A stretch of DNA of 64,000 nt, from contig NZ_GL872283.1 of NCBI RefSeq assembly GCF_000191065.1, forward strand, positions 62,001 through 126,000, in the 5' to 3' direction. Position numbers and translations under genes: made by a program. Numbering within the stretch: position 1 is the stretch's first letter; every line of letters begins with the position of its first letter. This document shows positions 44,146-52,538 of the stretch, piece after piece. The notes below the pieces were generated by a model, which was not told the origin of the DNA, searched no databases, and saw only the letters and a list, made by a program, of their open reading frames with translations. This DNA comes from Prevotella multiformis DSM 16608. GTDB taxonomy: Bacteria; Bacteroidota; Bacteroidia; Bacteroidales; Bacteroidaceae.

Positions 44146-44901
44146 TCAGAACCGGAACAGGTCGCTCGTTGTGAGCAGACCGGAGTGGTCCTTGGTGTAT
44201 TCAGCTGCCAGGACCGCACCGAGCGCAAAGCCCTTCCGGCTGTGGGCATCGTGGGTAATGGTGATCTTGTCGGCCTCGGAATCGTAGCTGACGCTGTGGA
44301 TGCCCGGCACTTCTCCGCGACGGATGGAAGCGATGGGCAGCTCGTCCGGAGCGGCTTCGTTGCTGCCGGTTTCCGTACCGTCAGCAGCATGCTGGAAGCC
44401 TTTTACCCACTTGTCCTTGCGGTCAAGACGGGCGATGATGTCCTCTGCGAGGGTGATGGCAGTGCCCGACGGCGCATCGAGTTTATGGACATGATGCACC
44501 TCTTCCATCTTGACGTCATACTGCGGAAAACCGTTCATGATCTTCGCCAGATAGCGGTTGACAGCCGAAAAGATCGCCACGCCGATGGAGAAGTTGCTCG
44601 CCCAGAACAGCGTCTGTCCGCCTTCCGTACACATCTTCTCGACATCCGCCTTGTGATCCTGCATCCAGCCCGTCGAACCGCTGACGACCTTCACGTTATG
44701 TGCGAAGGCACGCTTGTAATTGCCGAAAGCGGCCGTGGGATTGGTAAACTCGATGGCGACATCCGCCGAAGCGAACGCCGGAGAATCAAAGTCTTCTATA
44801 TTGTCAATATCAATGATACTCACGATTTCGTGGCCACGCTCACGGGCGATCTGCTCGATCATGTGCCCCATCTTGCCGTAGCCTATCAATGCTATTTTCA
44901 T
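44146..44901 (-). CDS. dapB: 4-hydroxy-tetrahydrodipicolinate reductase
   Basis: Cytosolic NAD(P)H-dependent reductase of lysine and diaminopimelate synthesis. The ATG at 44901 gives 251 residues beginning MKIALIGYGKMGHMIE with the GxGxMG nucleotide-binding loop. The family motifs VVSGSTGW, WASNFSIGV, EEVHHVHKLDAPSGTA (catalytic His/Lys region and substrate site) and the last strand IRRGEVPGIHSV are present. A complete promoter lies 24 bp upstream. The adjacent lepB gene on the same strand is a common Bacteroidales arrangement. Confidence 0.96.
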   Translation of the reverse strand: MKIALIGYGKMGHMIEQIARERGHEIVSIIDIDNIEDFDSPAFASADVAIEFTNPTAAFGNYKRAFAHNVKVVSGSTGWMQDHKADVEKMCTEGGQTLFWASNFSIGVAIFSAVNRYLAKIMNGFPQYDVKMEEVHHVHKLDAPSGTAITLAEDIIARLDRKDKWVKGFQHAADGTETGSNEAAPDELPIASIRRGEVPGIHSVSYDSEADKITITHDAHSRKGFALGAVLAAEYTKDHSGLLTTSDLFRF

Positions 44902-44924
44902 AATCAATCTGGATTAAAACGTTG

Positions 44925-44955
44925 CAAAGGTAGCTGATTTGCGGCATAATACAAA
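44925..44955 (-). promoter_or_regulatory. Promoter of dapB-lepB
   Basis: On the minus strand TTTG (44955-44952), a 19-bp spacer and TACCTTTG (44932-44925): a complete Bacteroidetes promoter. Confidence 0.85.
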
Positions 44956-45037
44956 ATATGTTCACGTATTTTATATAAGGTGTACGCAAGTTTACGGTTC
45001 TGCTTTTCCATCTTTGCAGGTACCGCAGAAGGCCCGT

Positions 45038-45126
45038 ATTCCCAACCGGCCGGGAATCCTGTTCCCGACGGCCGGTACTCCGATTCCCGACGGCTGGTAC
45101 TCCGATTCCCAACCGGTCGGGAAGAA
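45038..45126. repeat. Array of four 22-bp dyad repeats (array 3)
   Basis: Units start at 45038, 45061, 45083 and 45105 (first spacing 23, then 22). The inner two carry TTCCCGACGG followed by CCGGTACTCCG or CTGGTACTCCG. The outer ones carry ATTCCCAACCGG ending in GGGAA. It is the reverse complement of the family at 58837-58946. It lies upstream of dapB and downstream of the YitT-like gene. Confidence 0.9.
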
Positions 45127-45146
45127 ACCGGCCGGCCGCGCCATCA

Positions 45147-45189
45147 GACAGAACCGGCTGACACGAAAGAGGTGCCAGCCGGTTCTGTC
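45147..45189 (-). terminator. Hairpin at the end of the YitT-like gene
   Basis: Perfect 14-bp arms GACAGAACCGGCTG and CAGCCGGTTCTGTC with a 15-nt loop, starting 2 bp past the stop. There is no T run on the minus strand, so it may protect the transcript end instead. Confidence 0.6.
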
Positions 45190-45191
45190 CG

Positions 45192-46133
45192 TTACCTGTG
45201 TTCGTCACAGGGCAGTTCCTCGCCCTGCGGGGATTTATGTGCCGATTTCTTTTTCACTTTGAACTTGTCAAATCCTTTTCCGAACACGCCCATGACCTGG
45301 CTCTGTGTGACGAAGGCGTCGGGGTCGATGTCGTCGATCATCCGGTAGACGTAGGATGCCTCCCGCTGCCGGGTCACGACAATGACGAGTTTTATCTCAT
45401 GTCCTGTATAATAGCCCTTCGCATCGACGATCGTACTGGTGCGGTGGGGCTGGTCCCGTGAGATCATGTCGCAGATTTCCCTGTACCGCTCGGAGATGAT
45501 CAGGAACTGTACCGACCGGCGGCTGGAGTTGATGACCTGATCCAGCACGAAGGACGTGATGATAAGGTTCACGTAACCGTAGATGACCTGCTCCCAGCTG
45601 TGGAGGACAAGGTAGCTGCCTGTCACAATGGTCATGTCCACCAGGAGAATGACCCGACCGAGCGAGATGTCACGGTACTTGTTGACGATGGCCGCCACAA
45701 TATCCGATCCGCCGGAGCTTCCGTTGTACGACAGACCGAACGCCAGTCCTACACCGCAGAACGACGCACCGATGATGGCTGCCATGAAAGGCTGCCCATG
45801 GAGGAGCATGGGATGCGGGAAGGCCGACCCGAGAATCCTCGTCAGGACCGTCAGCACCACCACGCCGTAGATGGTACGGATGCAGAACTTCAGCCCCAGC
45901 ACCTTGAGCGCAACGGCCAGCAGGATGGCGTTCAGAATGAAATATGTGGTGCTGACAGGGATGTTCTGCCCCCATTTCAGGATGGAGGCCAGTCCCGCTA
46001 CGCCGCCGTTGCCGATGTGGTTGGGAAGAAGGAAAATCATCCAGCCGATGGCATAGGAGAACATGCCAACGGCAATCATCACATAGTCTAAGATCTCCCG
46101 ATAAAGAGCTTTCTTGTTCAGTTTGTTAGTCAT
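45192..46133 (-). CDS. YitT-family membrane protein
   Basis: A 313-residue protein with five or six membrane helices in the first 210 residues (YitT/DUF161: GNGGVAGLASIL, LSYNGSSGGSDIVAAI) and a cytosolic DUF2179 domain at about residues 225-290 (TIVDAKGYYTGHEIKLVIVV). The molecular role of the family is not known. The tail is basic and polar. The gene has its own promoter box and is divergent from ruvB. Confidence 0.88.
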   Translation of the reverse strand: MTNKLNKKALYREILDYVMIAVGMFSYAIGWMIFLLPNHIGNGGVAGLASILKWGQNIPVSTTYFILNAILLAVALKVLGLKFCIRTIYGVVVLTVLTRILGSAFPHPMLLHGQPFMAAIIGASFCGVGLAFGLSYNGSSGGSDIVAAIVNKYRDISLGRVILLVDMTIVTGSYLVLHSWEQVIYGYVNLIITSFVLDQVINSSRRSVQFLIISERYREICDMISRDQPHRTSTIVDAKGYYTGHEIKLVIVVTRQREASYVYRMIDDIDPDAFVTQSQVMGVFGKGFDKFKVKKKSAHKSPQGEELPCDEHR

Positions 46134-46162
46134 ACATTTAAGGAATAAGTGAAATCACGCTG

Positions 46163-46170
46163 CAAATTTA
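46163..46170 (-). promoter_or_regulatory. Promoter -7 box for the YitT-like gene
   Basis: TAAATTTG on the minus strand, 30 bp before the start at 46133. Confidence 0.55.
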
Positions 46171-46213
46171 GATAAATTTTCCGAAACAAAGCACTTGCAC
46201 AGGAAAAATAGAG

Positions 46214-46221
46214 TACCTTTG
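46214..46221 (+). promoter_or_regulatory. Promoter -7 box for ruvB
   Basis: TACCTTTG on the plus strand, 197 bp before the ruvB ATG, giving a long leader. It forms a divergent pair with the box at 46163. Confidence 0.55.
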
Positions 46222-46417
46222 CAGAAAATAAGATATATTCGGCAAACAGGAAGCGGGGGCTGTCTTTGCCCCGGCTGCATCACTTCCGCAAGCGGACACC
46301 GTTTGCGCGCGGCGATCCTGCCGGACGGGCGCCCTCACCCCTGCGCGGCGGAGGGACAGGCCGCGGCTCTGACACGGTTTCGTGGTCCTGTGCCGTCCTT
46401 GCAAAACAATCAGAAAG

Positions 46418-47452
46418 ATGCCAGAAGATTTTGACATACATGAAGAGAAACTGACCTCGGCCGAGAAGGATTTCGAGAACGCCCTCCGTCCGCTGCGCTT
46501 CCGTGACTTCAGCGGACAGCAGAAGGTCGTCGAGAACCTCAGCGTGTTCGTCGAAGCCGCCAAGTACCGCGGCGAACCGCTCGACCACACACTCCTGCAC
46601 GGGCCTCCGGGACTGGGCAAGACCACCTTGAGCAACATCATCGCCAACGAACTGGGCGTGGGGTTCAAGATCACTTCCGGCCCGGTGCTCGACAAGCCGG
46701 GCGACCTGGCGGGCATCCTCACGTCCCTTGAGCCGAACGACGTGATCTTCATCGACGAGATCCACCGGCTTTCCCCTGTCGTGGAGGAGTACCTCTACTC
46801 TGCCATGGAGGACTACCGCATCGACATCATGATAGACAAGGGGCCGTCGGCACGGTCGATCCAGATCGACCTCAATCCGTTCACCCTTGTCGGGGCGACC
46901 ACCCGGAGCGGACTGCTCACGGCTCCGCTGCGCGCCCGTTTCGGCATCAACCTCCACCTGGAATACTACGACCCGGAGACCCTGCAACGCATCATCAAGC
47001 GGTCGGCGCAGCTGCTGAAAGTCCCCATCGTGGACGAGGCCGCCGCCGAGATCGCACGCCGTTCGCGCGGCACGCCGCGTATCTGCAACTCCCTGCTCCG
47101 CCGTGTGCGCGACTTCGCCCAGGTAAAGGGCAACGGGACCATCACTCCCGAGATAGCCGGTCTCTCCCTGCAGTCGCTGAACATCGACAAGTTCGGACTG
47201 GACGAGATTGACAACAAGATTCTCCTCACCATCATCGACAAGTTCCGGGGCGGGCCGGTGGGCGTGTCGACCATCGCGACCGCCATCGGAGAAGATTCCG
47301 GTACGGTAGAGGAGGTCTATGAGCCTTTCCTGATCATGGAGGGATTCATCAAACGCACGCCCCGAGGGCGCGTGGCAACCCGGCTTGCCTACACCCACCT
47401 CGGGAGAAACTACGCCCAGGCCGACTCCCTCCAGCCCGGCCTGTTCGATTAG
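46418..47452 (+). CDS. ruvB: Holliday junction branch migration helicase
   Basis: Hexameric AAA+ motor that drives branch migration with RuvA. The ATG at 46418 gives 344 residues, the normal length, starting [13 protein letters not shown]; an in-frame GTG upstream would add 12 unrelated residues. Walker A is GPPGLGKT (62-69), Walker B is IDEIHRL (about 112-118), the sensor region has GATTRSGLL, and the arginine-finger region is LRARFGI. The C-terminal winged helix carries [12 protein letters not shown]. It stands alone; no other recombination gene is adjacent. Confidence 0.97.
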   Translation: MPEDFDIHEEKLTSAEKDFENALRPLRFRDFSGQQKVVENLSVFVEAAKYRGEPLDHTLLHGPPGLGKTTLSNIIANELGVGFKITSGPVLDKPGDLAGILTSLEPNDVIFIDEIHRLSPVVEEYLYSAMEDYRIDIMIDKGPSARSIQIDLNPFTLVGATTRSGLLTAPLRARFGINLHLEYYDPETLQRIIKRSAQLLKVPIVDEAAAEIARRSRGTPRICNSLLRRVRDFAQVKGNGTITPEIAGLSLQSLNIDKFGLDEIDNKILLTIIDKFRGGPVGVSTIATAIGEDSGTVEEVYEPFLIMEGFIKRTPRGRVATRLAYTHLGRNYAQADSLQPGLFD

Positions 47453-47630
47453 GCGGAGCCGTCTCCGGCTGCACCTGCCGCCGGCTCCATCGGTCTCCGC
47501 TCCCTCTTCCCGGAGGAAGCGGAAAAGTTTTTCTGAAAAAACACACGGTCCGCTGCCACAAAGTTCTCCTTTCTTCCGTCTCTATAGATGTAAGCGGAAC
47601 AAAGTATGAACCCTTTTCAATATCAGAGAC

Positions 47631-48143
47631 ATGAAAAAGAAAATCTTCACCTTGGCTTTCGCAGCCGCCACCTTACTTTGCGGCTGTAACGTACAGGCCC
47701 GCCCGTCGGCATCTGTCAGCGCATCGCAGGATGACGGCGTGGAGGCTCTCTTCAAACAGTTCAGGAACTCGGAGAACGTCACCTACCTCAATCTGCCCAA
47801 AAGTCTCATCAAGATGGGACTGAAGTCGGCTGACGACAAGACGGCCGAAGCACTCGCCGCCCGGATTGACGGAATACAGATCCTGACGCTGGAGGAGGCC
47901 GGCCAGAAGACGAAGGATGCTCTCTTCCGGCAGTTCAGCAATCTGGAGAAAAAGGGATACGAACCTGTGGTCAAATCGAATGACGACGGAGAAAAAGTCC
48001 GGATACTGATAAAAGGCAACGAGAAGGAGGTTCAGAACCTCATCATCTTCTCCATGGACAAGGACAACTGCTCGCTTGTCAGCATCAACGGACACATCAA
48101 TCCTGCCGACATCGACGAAATCGTAGAGCTGGAGACCCATTAA
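47631..48143 (+). CDS. DUF4252 protein, probable lipoprotein
   Basis: A 170-residue envelope protein starting with a signal sequence; LLCGC around residues 16-19 is a plausible lipobox, so it may be lipid-anchored. DUF4252 spans about residues 38-165 (VEALFKQFRNSENVTYLNLPK, then EKVRILIKGNEKEVQNLIIF). The function of DUF4252 is unknown. It is the first of three DUF4252 genes around a sigma/anti-sigma pair (47.6-50.3 kb), an arrangement that suggests one regulatory unit. The gap before it (47453-47630) shows no clear promoter box of the housekeeping type, compatible with a sigma-specific promoter. Confidence 0.8.
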   Translation: MKKKIFTLAFAAATLLCGCNVQARPSASVSASQDDGVEALFKQFRNSENVTYLNLPKSLIKMGLKSADDKTAEALAARIDGIQILTLEEAGQKTKDALFRQFSNLEKKGYEPVVKSNDDGEKVRILIKGNEKEVQNLIIFSMDKDNCSLVSINGHINPADIDEIVELETH

Positions 48144-48286
48144 GGGCTGTCCCGTAATACCCGTGCCGGTCTGCCGGCAGCAGACACTGTCGGCTCTTCG
48201 GAACTTTTGCCATCCGGCTGCCCTGCTCGCCTGAAAGGCAAAGGACCGTCGGAAATGATTTTAGAACCTTACTGAAACGAGTGAAC

Positions 48287-48787
48287 ATGATGAAGCGAAT
48301 CCTCTTCCTACTGGCCCTGTCCATCAGTGTACTGGGCACCTCTGCACAGAACGTGGAGGGACTGATCAAGCAATACCGGCACGAGAAGCATGCCGACTAC
48401 GTACATATTCCCCGCCTTGTAATGTCCCTGGCACGGCTGTTCGTCAGGGAGAGTCCGGAGGATGTCGAGACCGTCAAGGCCGTTTCCTCCATCCGGGTCC
48501 TCAGCCTGGAAGACTGCATGCCGGCTGTAAAGGAGCGTTTCCGGAATACCGTCCAGACTTTCCTGCCGGCGGGCTACATCCCCGTCATCTATACCAAGGA
48601 GGGCGGTGAGACCTGCCGTATCTATGTCAAGGAGCGAAAAGGCTGCATCCGGGAGGTTCTCCTCCTCTCTACCGACAAAGACGACGGCTGCATTGTCCAG
48701 ATCAAAGGAAAGATCAAGCCAGGCGACGTAGGCAATGTGATAGAACAGAACACAAAGAAGGGAATCCGGAAAAGGTGCAATCTGTAA
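48287..48787 (+). CDS. DUF4252 protein, exported
   Basis: A 166-residue protein with a signal peptide (MKRILFLLALSISVLGTSAQ). DUF4252 follows (VEGLIKQYRHEKHADYVHIPR, then CRIYVKERKGCIREVLLLSTD). It starts at ATG 48287 or the next ATG; a GTG at 48281 is also in frame. No lipobox cysteine is seen, so it is probably soluble in the periplasm. It is clearly related to its neighbours at 47631 and 49851 but diverged. The sigma gene starts 81 bp further on. Confidence 0.8.
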   Translation: MMKRILFLLALSISVLGTSAQNVEGLIKQYRHEKHADYVHIPRLVMSLARLFVRESPEDVETVKAVSSIRVLSLEDCMPAVKERFRNTVQTFLPAGYIPVIYTKEGGETCRIYVKERKGCIREVLLLSTDKDDGCIVQIKGKIKPGDVGNVIEQNTKKGIRKRCNL

Positions 48788-48868
48788 CACCTTTTCCGTT
48801 CCCACTTTCTCCCTTCGGCATTCTCCCTGCCGCTTCCCCAACGTCTGTCCTTCCTATCTCCGCCGGTC

Positions 48869-49378
48869 ATGCAAGCAACCGAATTCAAATGTCTCTTCCT
48901 TCCCTGCCACCGTAAACTCTTTTCCGTGGCATACAGGCTCACAGGCAATGTGCAGCGTGCAGAGGATCTGGTACAGGAGACCTTCCTGCGGCTCTGGACA
49001 CAGCGTGACAGGATAGGGAGACCCGACAGTCCCGAGGGATACAGCGTGAGCGTACTGCGCCGGCTGTTCTATGACAGGCTGAGGGCCGCCCGCCTCCCGG
49101 AGGTGGACAAAGACGTGGGACATCTCCAGGTGGTGTCCGCACAGGACGTCGGCAGGCAGGTGGAAGACGCTGACGAATGCAACCTGATCAGGCAGCTGAT
49201 CGTCTCTCTGCCCGGTCCGCAGGGCAGAATCATGCTGATGCGCGACGTGGAAGGACGCTCCTTCGGAGAAATCAGCAGGGAAACAGGGCTTACGGAGGTG
49301 AATATAAGGAGCATCCTCAGCCGTGCCCGCAGGAAAATCAGAGAACAGATAAAGACCATACGACATGACAAAGACTGA
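48869..49378 (+). CDS. RNA polymerase ECF sigma factor
   Basis: A 169-residue sigma-70 family factor of the extracytoplasmic type. Region 2 is FSVAYRLTGNVQRAEDLVQETFLRLW (about residues 18-43), and region 4 runs from LPGPQGRIMLMRDVEGRSFGEI to SILSRARRKIREQ. Its end overlaps the next gene, a putative anti-sigma factor, by 14 bp. Around them are three DUF4252 genes, which may be both its targets and part of its signal chain. It is a second, separate sigma/anti-sigma pair, not a close copy of the one at 21 kb. Confidence 0.92.
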   Translation: MQATEFKCLFLPCHRKLFSVAYRLTGNVQRAEDLVQETFLRLWTQRDRIGRPDSPEGYSVSVLRRLFYDRLRAARLPEVDKDVGHLQVVSAQDVGRQVEDADECNLIRQLIVSLPGPQGRIMLMRDVEGRSFGEISRETGLTEVNIRSILSRARRKIREQIKTIRHDKD

Positions 49379-49847
49379 AGACATCAGGCGTCTGCTCGAC
49401 CGCTATTACGACGGGCAGGCCACGGAGGAAGAAGAGAGCACGCTGTTCTCCTGCTTCCGGGGTGACGACACAGATGCCGTCCTGGAGGAGGAACGTGCGT
49501 TCTTCACGGCTCTTCAGCCGGAGGAGTGCCCTGTTCCGGAGGGGCTGGAGGGGCGGATCAGCCGGCAGGTCAGCCAGTGGAATACGATAGAGACGGGCAC
49601 GCTCCGCACGGCAAGGCACAGCAACCTGCGCTGGATAGTGGGCATTGCCGCCTCCTTCCTGCTCCTCTTCGCCGCCTCCGCCATTGTCTATCAGCGTGAG
49701 CATGCCCCCGTGCAGAGCGGACAGGACACGTATGCGAATACAAAGGATGCGTATGCCGAGACCTCACGGGCTCTGATGAAATTCTCGAAGACCCTCAACA
49801 GGGGGATAAAAGCAACGGAGGACATCACTAAAAAGACAAGCGATTAG
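49365..49847 (+). CDS. Putative anti-sigma factor
   Basis: A 160-residue protein whose start overlaps the sigma gene by 14 bp. The N-terminal part is charged and helical (DIRRLLDRYYDGQATEEEES), one membrane helix lies at about residues 88-107 (WIVGIAASFLLLFAASAIVY), and a polar, probably periplasmic, tail follows. The plan matches the protein at 20711-21190 (RYYDGQAT versus RYWRCETS at the same place). The role as a membrane-bound sigma inhibitor is inferred from position and topology. It is followed 3 bp later by the third DUF4252 gene. Confidence 0.72.
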   Translation: MTKTEDIRRLLDRYYDGQATEEEESTLFSCFRGDDTDAVLEEERAFFTALQPEECPVPEGLEGRISRQVSQWNTIETGTLRTARHSNLRWIVGIAASFLLLFAASAIVYQREHAPVQSGQDTYANTKDAYAETSRALMKFSKTLNRGIKATEDITKKTSD

Positions 49848-49850
49848 ATT

Positions 49851-50309
49851 ATGAAGAGAATCATTTTGACGGTCTGCATGGCGGTGATCGCCTGCACGGC
49901 GGCGTTCGCCCAAAAGGAGCTGTTCGACAGATACGGCGATGCGGAAGGGGTGACCACGGTCTACATCTCACGCAACATGATGCGGATGATGGGACAGGTG
50001 AAAGCCGGGAACAGGGACATCAGCAGGATCGCACGGCGGCTCGACCGGCTGCAGATCCTGTCCTGCGAACGTCCGTCGATGGTCGCATCCATCCAGAATG
50101 CCGCCGTCGCCATCTTCAGGAAGCAGAAGTTCTCGGTCGTCATGCAGGTCAACGACGGCAGAGAGCACACCACCATCTACGAACGGCACTACCCCAACGG
50201 CAAGAACGAGTTTGCCCTGCTGTCCGTGGAACGGGACGAAATCAGCATCATCAATATTCTCGGCAACGTATCGTTGCAGGACATACAGGGGATAGCCGGT
50301 GGGAAATAA
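49851..50309 (+). CDS. DUF4252 protein, exported
   Basis: A 152-residue protein with a signal peptide (ends CTAAFAQ, residue 21) and a DUF4252 domain (FDRYGDAEGVTTVYISR, then LQILSCERP and FALLSVERDEISIINILGNV). It is the last gene of the sigma operon, 3 bp after the anti-sigma gene. The terminator stem begins inside its last codons, so the stop codon sits in the hairpin loop. The function is unknown; a periplasmic partner of the anti-sigma factor is one possibility. Confidence 0.8.
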   Translation: MKRIILTVCMAVIACTAAFAQKELFDRYGDAEGVTTVYISRNMMRMMGQVKAGNRDISRIARRLDRLQILSCERPSMVASIQNAAVAIFRKQKFSVVMQVNDGREHTTIYERHYPNGKNEFALLSVERDEISIINILGNVSLQDIQGIAGGK

Positions 50310-50319
50310 TCCACCGGCT
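50294..50319 (+). terminator. Terminator enclosing the DUF4252 stop codon
   Basis: AGCCGGTGG (50294-50302) pairs with CCACCGGCT (50311-50319), followed by TTCTT. The TAA stop is in the 8-nt loop, so ribosomes reaching the stop would cover the 5' arm. Confidence 0.75.
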
Positions 50320-50345
50320 TTCTTGGCTATGTTCTGGAAATGGAG

Positions 50346-50353
50346 TATATTTG
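50346..50353 (+). promoter_or_regulatory. Promoter -7 box for coaD
   Basis: TATATTTG, giving a leader of about 180 nt before the coaD start at 50539. No gene is seen in that leader. Confidence 0.5.
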
Positions 50354-50538
50354 CAGCGGAAAGAAGGGGCACAGGGCAGGTGCTGTCAGGATGCCGCAGG
50401 CAGACGGTCTGCATCCGGAAAAGCCGTCCGCAGCACCAGGCCGGAACCGGTCCGGCCAGCCCCGGAAGACAAGAAGACCCAGCGTCTGGTTTCAGCCGGA
50501 CCGTCGACGCCGGAGAAACAAACAGCATTCAGCCGCTT

Positions 50539-50985
50539 ATGAGAACAGGAATTTTCGTCGGAAGTTTCGATCCGTTCACCATCGGACACGATGCCATCGT
50601 ACGCCGTTCACTGCCGCTCTTCGACAGGATTGTCATCGGGGTAGGCATCAACGGCCGCAAGCAGTACATGCTCAATACAGAAGAACGGACGGAGCGCATC
50701 GCACGCCTCTATGCCGGCAATCCGAAGGTAGAGGTGAAGGCGTACAGCGACCTGACCGTCGACTTCGCCCGCCGCGAAAGAGCCGGATATATCATCAAGG
50801 GCGTACGCAGCATGAAAGACTTCGAATACGAGCGTGAACAGGCTGACATAAACCGCCGGCTGGGCGGCATCGAGACCATTCTCCTCTATGCCGATCCGCA
50901 GCTGGAAAGCATCAGCTCCAGCATGGTCAGAGAACTGAGGCACTTCGGACAGGATATAACCGGGTTTCTGCCAGAGGGATATTGA
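50539..50985 (+). CDS. coaD: Phosphopantetheine adenylyltransferase
   Basis: Cytosolic nucleotidyltransferase of the penultimate step in coenzyme A synthesis: phosphopantetheine plus ATP to dephospho-CoA. The ATG at 50539 gives 148 residues starting MRTGIFVGSFDPFTIGHD, with the TxGH-type ATP site. The second motif ISSSMVREL near residue 130 is present (the family's ISSTxVR). The frame is open further upstream but that part has no family similarity. YbeY follows 63 bp downstream. Confidence 0.95.
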   Translation: MRTGIFVGSFDPFTIGHDAIVRRSLPLFDRIVIGVGINGRKQYMLNTEERTERIARLYAGNPKVEVKAYSDLTVDFARRERAGYIIKGVRSMKDFEYEREQADINRRLGGIETILLYADPQLESISSSMVRELRHFGQDITGFLPEGY

Positions 50986-51048
50986 CCGGCAAGACTCAAA
51001 GCTACAGGAGGCTCTCACAGGGCCGCCCCGCAAAAACAACAAAGACAG

Positions 51049-51468
51049 ATGATAACATACAATGCAGAAGGCGTGAAGATGCCGAAAATCAGGAAACGTG
51101 ATACTTCCCGGTGGATCAAGGCGGTTGCCGCCACCTACGGCCGGGAGATCGGGGAAATCGGCTATATGTTCGTCGGCGACGAGAAGATCCTCGAGATAAA
51201 CAACGAGTACCTGGGACACGACTATTACACAGACATCATCACCTTCGACTATGACGAGGGGAATGTGCTCAACGGCGACCTCGTCATCTCGCTCGACACG
51301 GTGCGAAGCAATGCCGAACTCTTCCACAAGTCCTATGAAGACGAACTGAACCGGGTCATCATCCACGGCATTCTCCATCTCTGCGGCATCAACGACAAAG
51401 GACCCGGTGAACGTGAAATCATGGAGGAGAATGAGAACAAGGCGCTTGCTCTGCTGAAGGAGATGTGA
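51049..51468 (+). CDS. ybeY: Endoribonuclease YbeY
   Basis: A 139-residue metal-dependent RNase acting in 16S rRNA maturation and ribosome quality control. The zinc motif is HGILHLCGINDKGPGE; the first two His ligands are present, while the third position is Asp/Lys rather than His, as often in Bacteroidetes. The strand DIITFDYDEGNVLNGDLVIS precedes it. It lies 63 bp after coaD on the same strand and is probably co-transcribed. A terminator-like hairpin lies about 215 bp downstream. Confidence 0.92.
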   Translation: MITYNAEGVKMPKIRKRDTSRWIKAVAATYGREIGEIGYMFVGDEKILEINNEYLGHDYYTDIITFDYDEGNVLNGDLVISLDTVRSNAELFHKSYEDELNRVIIHGILHLCGINDKGPGEREIMEENENKALALLKEM

Positions 51469-51682
51469 TGGTGCAGGCGGGCGAAGGCCGTACATACTGC
51501 CGCACGTGTGCCGGTATGATGCGGAATTGCCGGCAGCCAGCCTCTGTTCCTCCTATTTTAGATACCCCTCCGGGCGAGGCGGACTTGTCCGGGCAATGTG
51601 TCCCGGGGCTTTCCGGACACGTCCCTGCCGCCTCTTCCTCCCTTTCCGCAGTCCGGTCCGTGCGGACATGGACATGAAAAAA

Positions 51683-51718
51683 GCTCCGTTTTCTCTTGCC
51701 TTGATGAGAAAACGAAGC
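51683..51718. terminator. Hairpin after ybeY
   Basis: GCTCCGTTTTCTC pairs with GAGAAAACGAAGC (one mismatch), followed by CCCTTTTCG. The gap 51469-52205 holds this hairpin and the short 22-bp array listed next; the rest shows no gene. Confidence 0.65.
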
Positions 51719-51977
51719 CCTTTTCGTTTGCATTCCATGTGACGTCTGTCACCGCATCACCGTGGAGACAGATTCCTGCCATTATGGTAATCCGTTTTTA
51801 ATCCCAAGATGACGAGCGTCCGTTACCAGCTGGCACATCGCCTGTCTGGTCTTGCCGCCGTTAAGCAGTTCTCGTCCGCATAAGCCGCTCGTCAGCCTTT
51901 TGCGGCAGGCTGGACAGTGGCAGGATGCACCCGACTTCCCACCTTCTGCCGGTGTACCGGTGCCCGTCACCGATGGT

Positions 51978-52021
51978 ATTGTCGGCTAACACCGGCCGTG
52001 TCGGGCATTCGCACGCCTGCA
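51978..52021. repeat. Two 22-bp dyad units (array 6)
   Basis: AACACCGGCCGTGTCGG and the following 22 bp (GCATTCGCACGC) closely match the last two units of the array at 34949-34992. A weaker third unit may precede it (CACCGATGGT). Confidence 0.6.
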
Positions 52022-52205
52022 ACCGGATGCCGGAAAGAAAGCAACCGGGAGTGAAGGAAACGCTGTTCCGCCAAAAGCCAGCGGGACTTATCGGATGGAA
52101 GCAGGACTTGCCGCCCCCGACAACAACAGGAAACCGCCTGTGCCCAGGGACACCACACATGGCAATACAGGCTGCTTAGGCTTTGCCGGACAGCAATGGC
52201 CGGCC

Positions 52206-52505
52206 TTAACTTGCGTGCATCATGAACCAGTCGAACCAGCGTGCAGGCAGGAGGGTGTGCAGGAAGACGAGGGGCTTGGCACCGAAACCGATGAGGTAAC
52301 GGGCTTTCGGTCGGCGGGTGTTGGCTGCACGGCTGATGGCTCTGGCAACGATTTTCGGATCGCTCATCATGCTGCCGCTATATTGTTTGCGCATACCTTC
52401 AGCGGTCTTCTTCGCCTGTGCTTCGTAGGCATCTCCCTTAGCACTTTCTGCCAGGTGGTCGGCTGCGATCTTGCCGTTCTGAATGCCGATACGGTCCGGA
52501 ATCTG
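52206..52505 (-). pseudogene. Short-chain dehydrogenase, C-terminal fragment
   Basis: The last 80 or so residues of an SDR-family oxidoreductase are recognisable: GKIAADHLAESAKGDAYEAQ, then SDPKIVARAISRAA, TRRPKARYLIGFGAKPLVFL and a normal stop after MMHAS. Upstream of about 52505 the similarity ends; the Rossmann GxxxGxG and YxxxK parts are missing. The frame continues further but into sequence that belongs to the opposite-strand AraC remnant. This is the right size and position for a deletion that also removed the N-terminus of that regulator. Confidence 0.65.
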
Positions 52506-52538
52506 CTGGGCTGCCATACTGATGAAAGGAACAGGGCG

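Noticed and set aside
52095-52538. Upstream part of the AraC frame as a real N-terminus
   Set aside because: It is antisense to a recognisable SDR C-terminus and has no regulator-like features.
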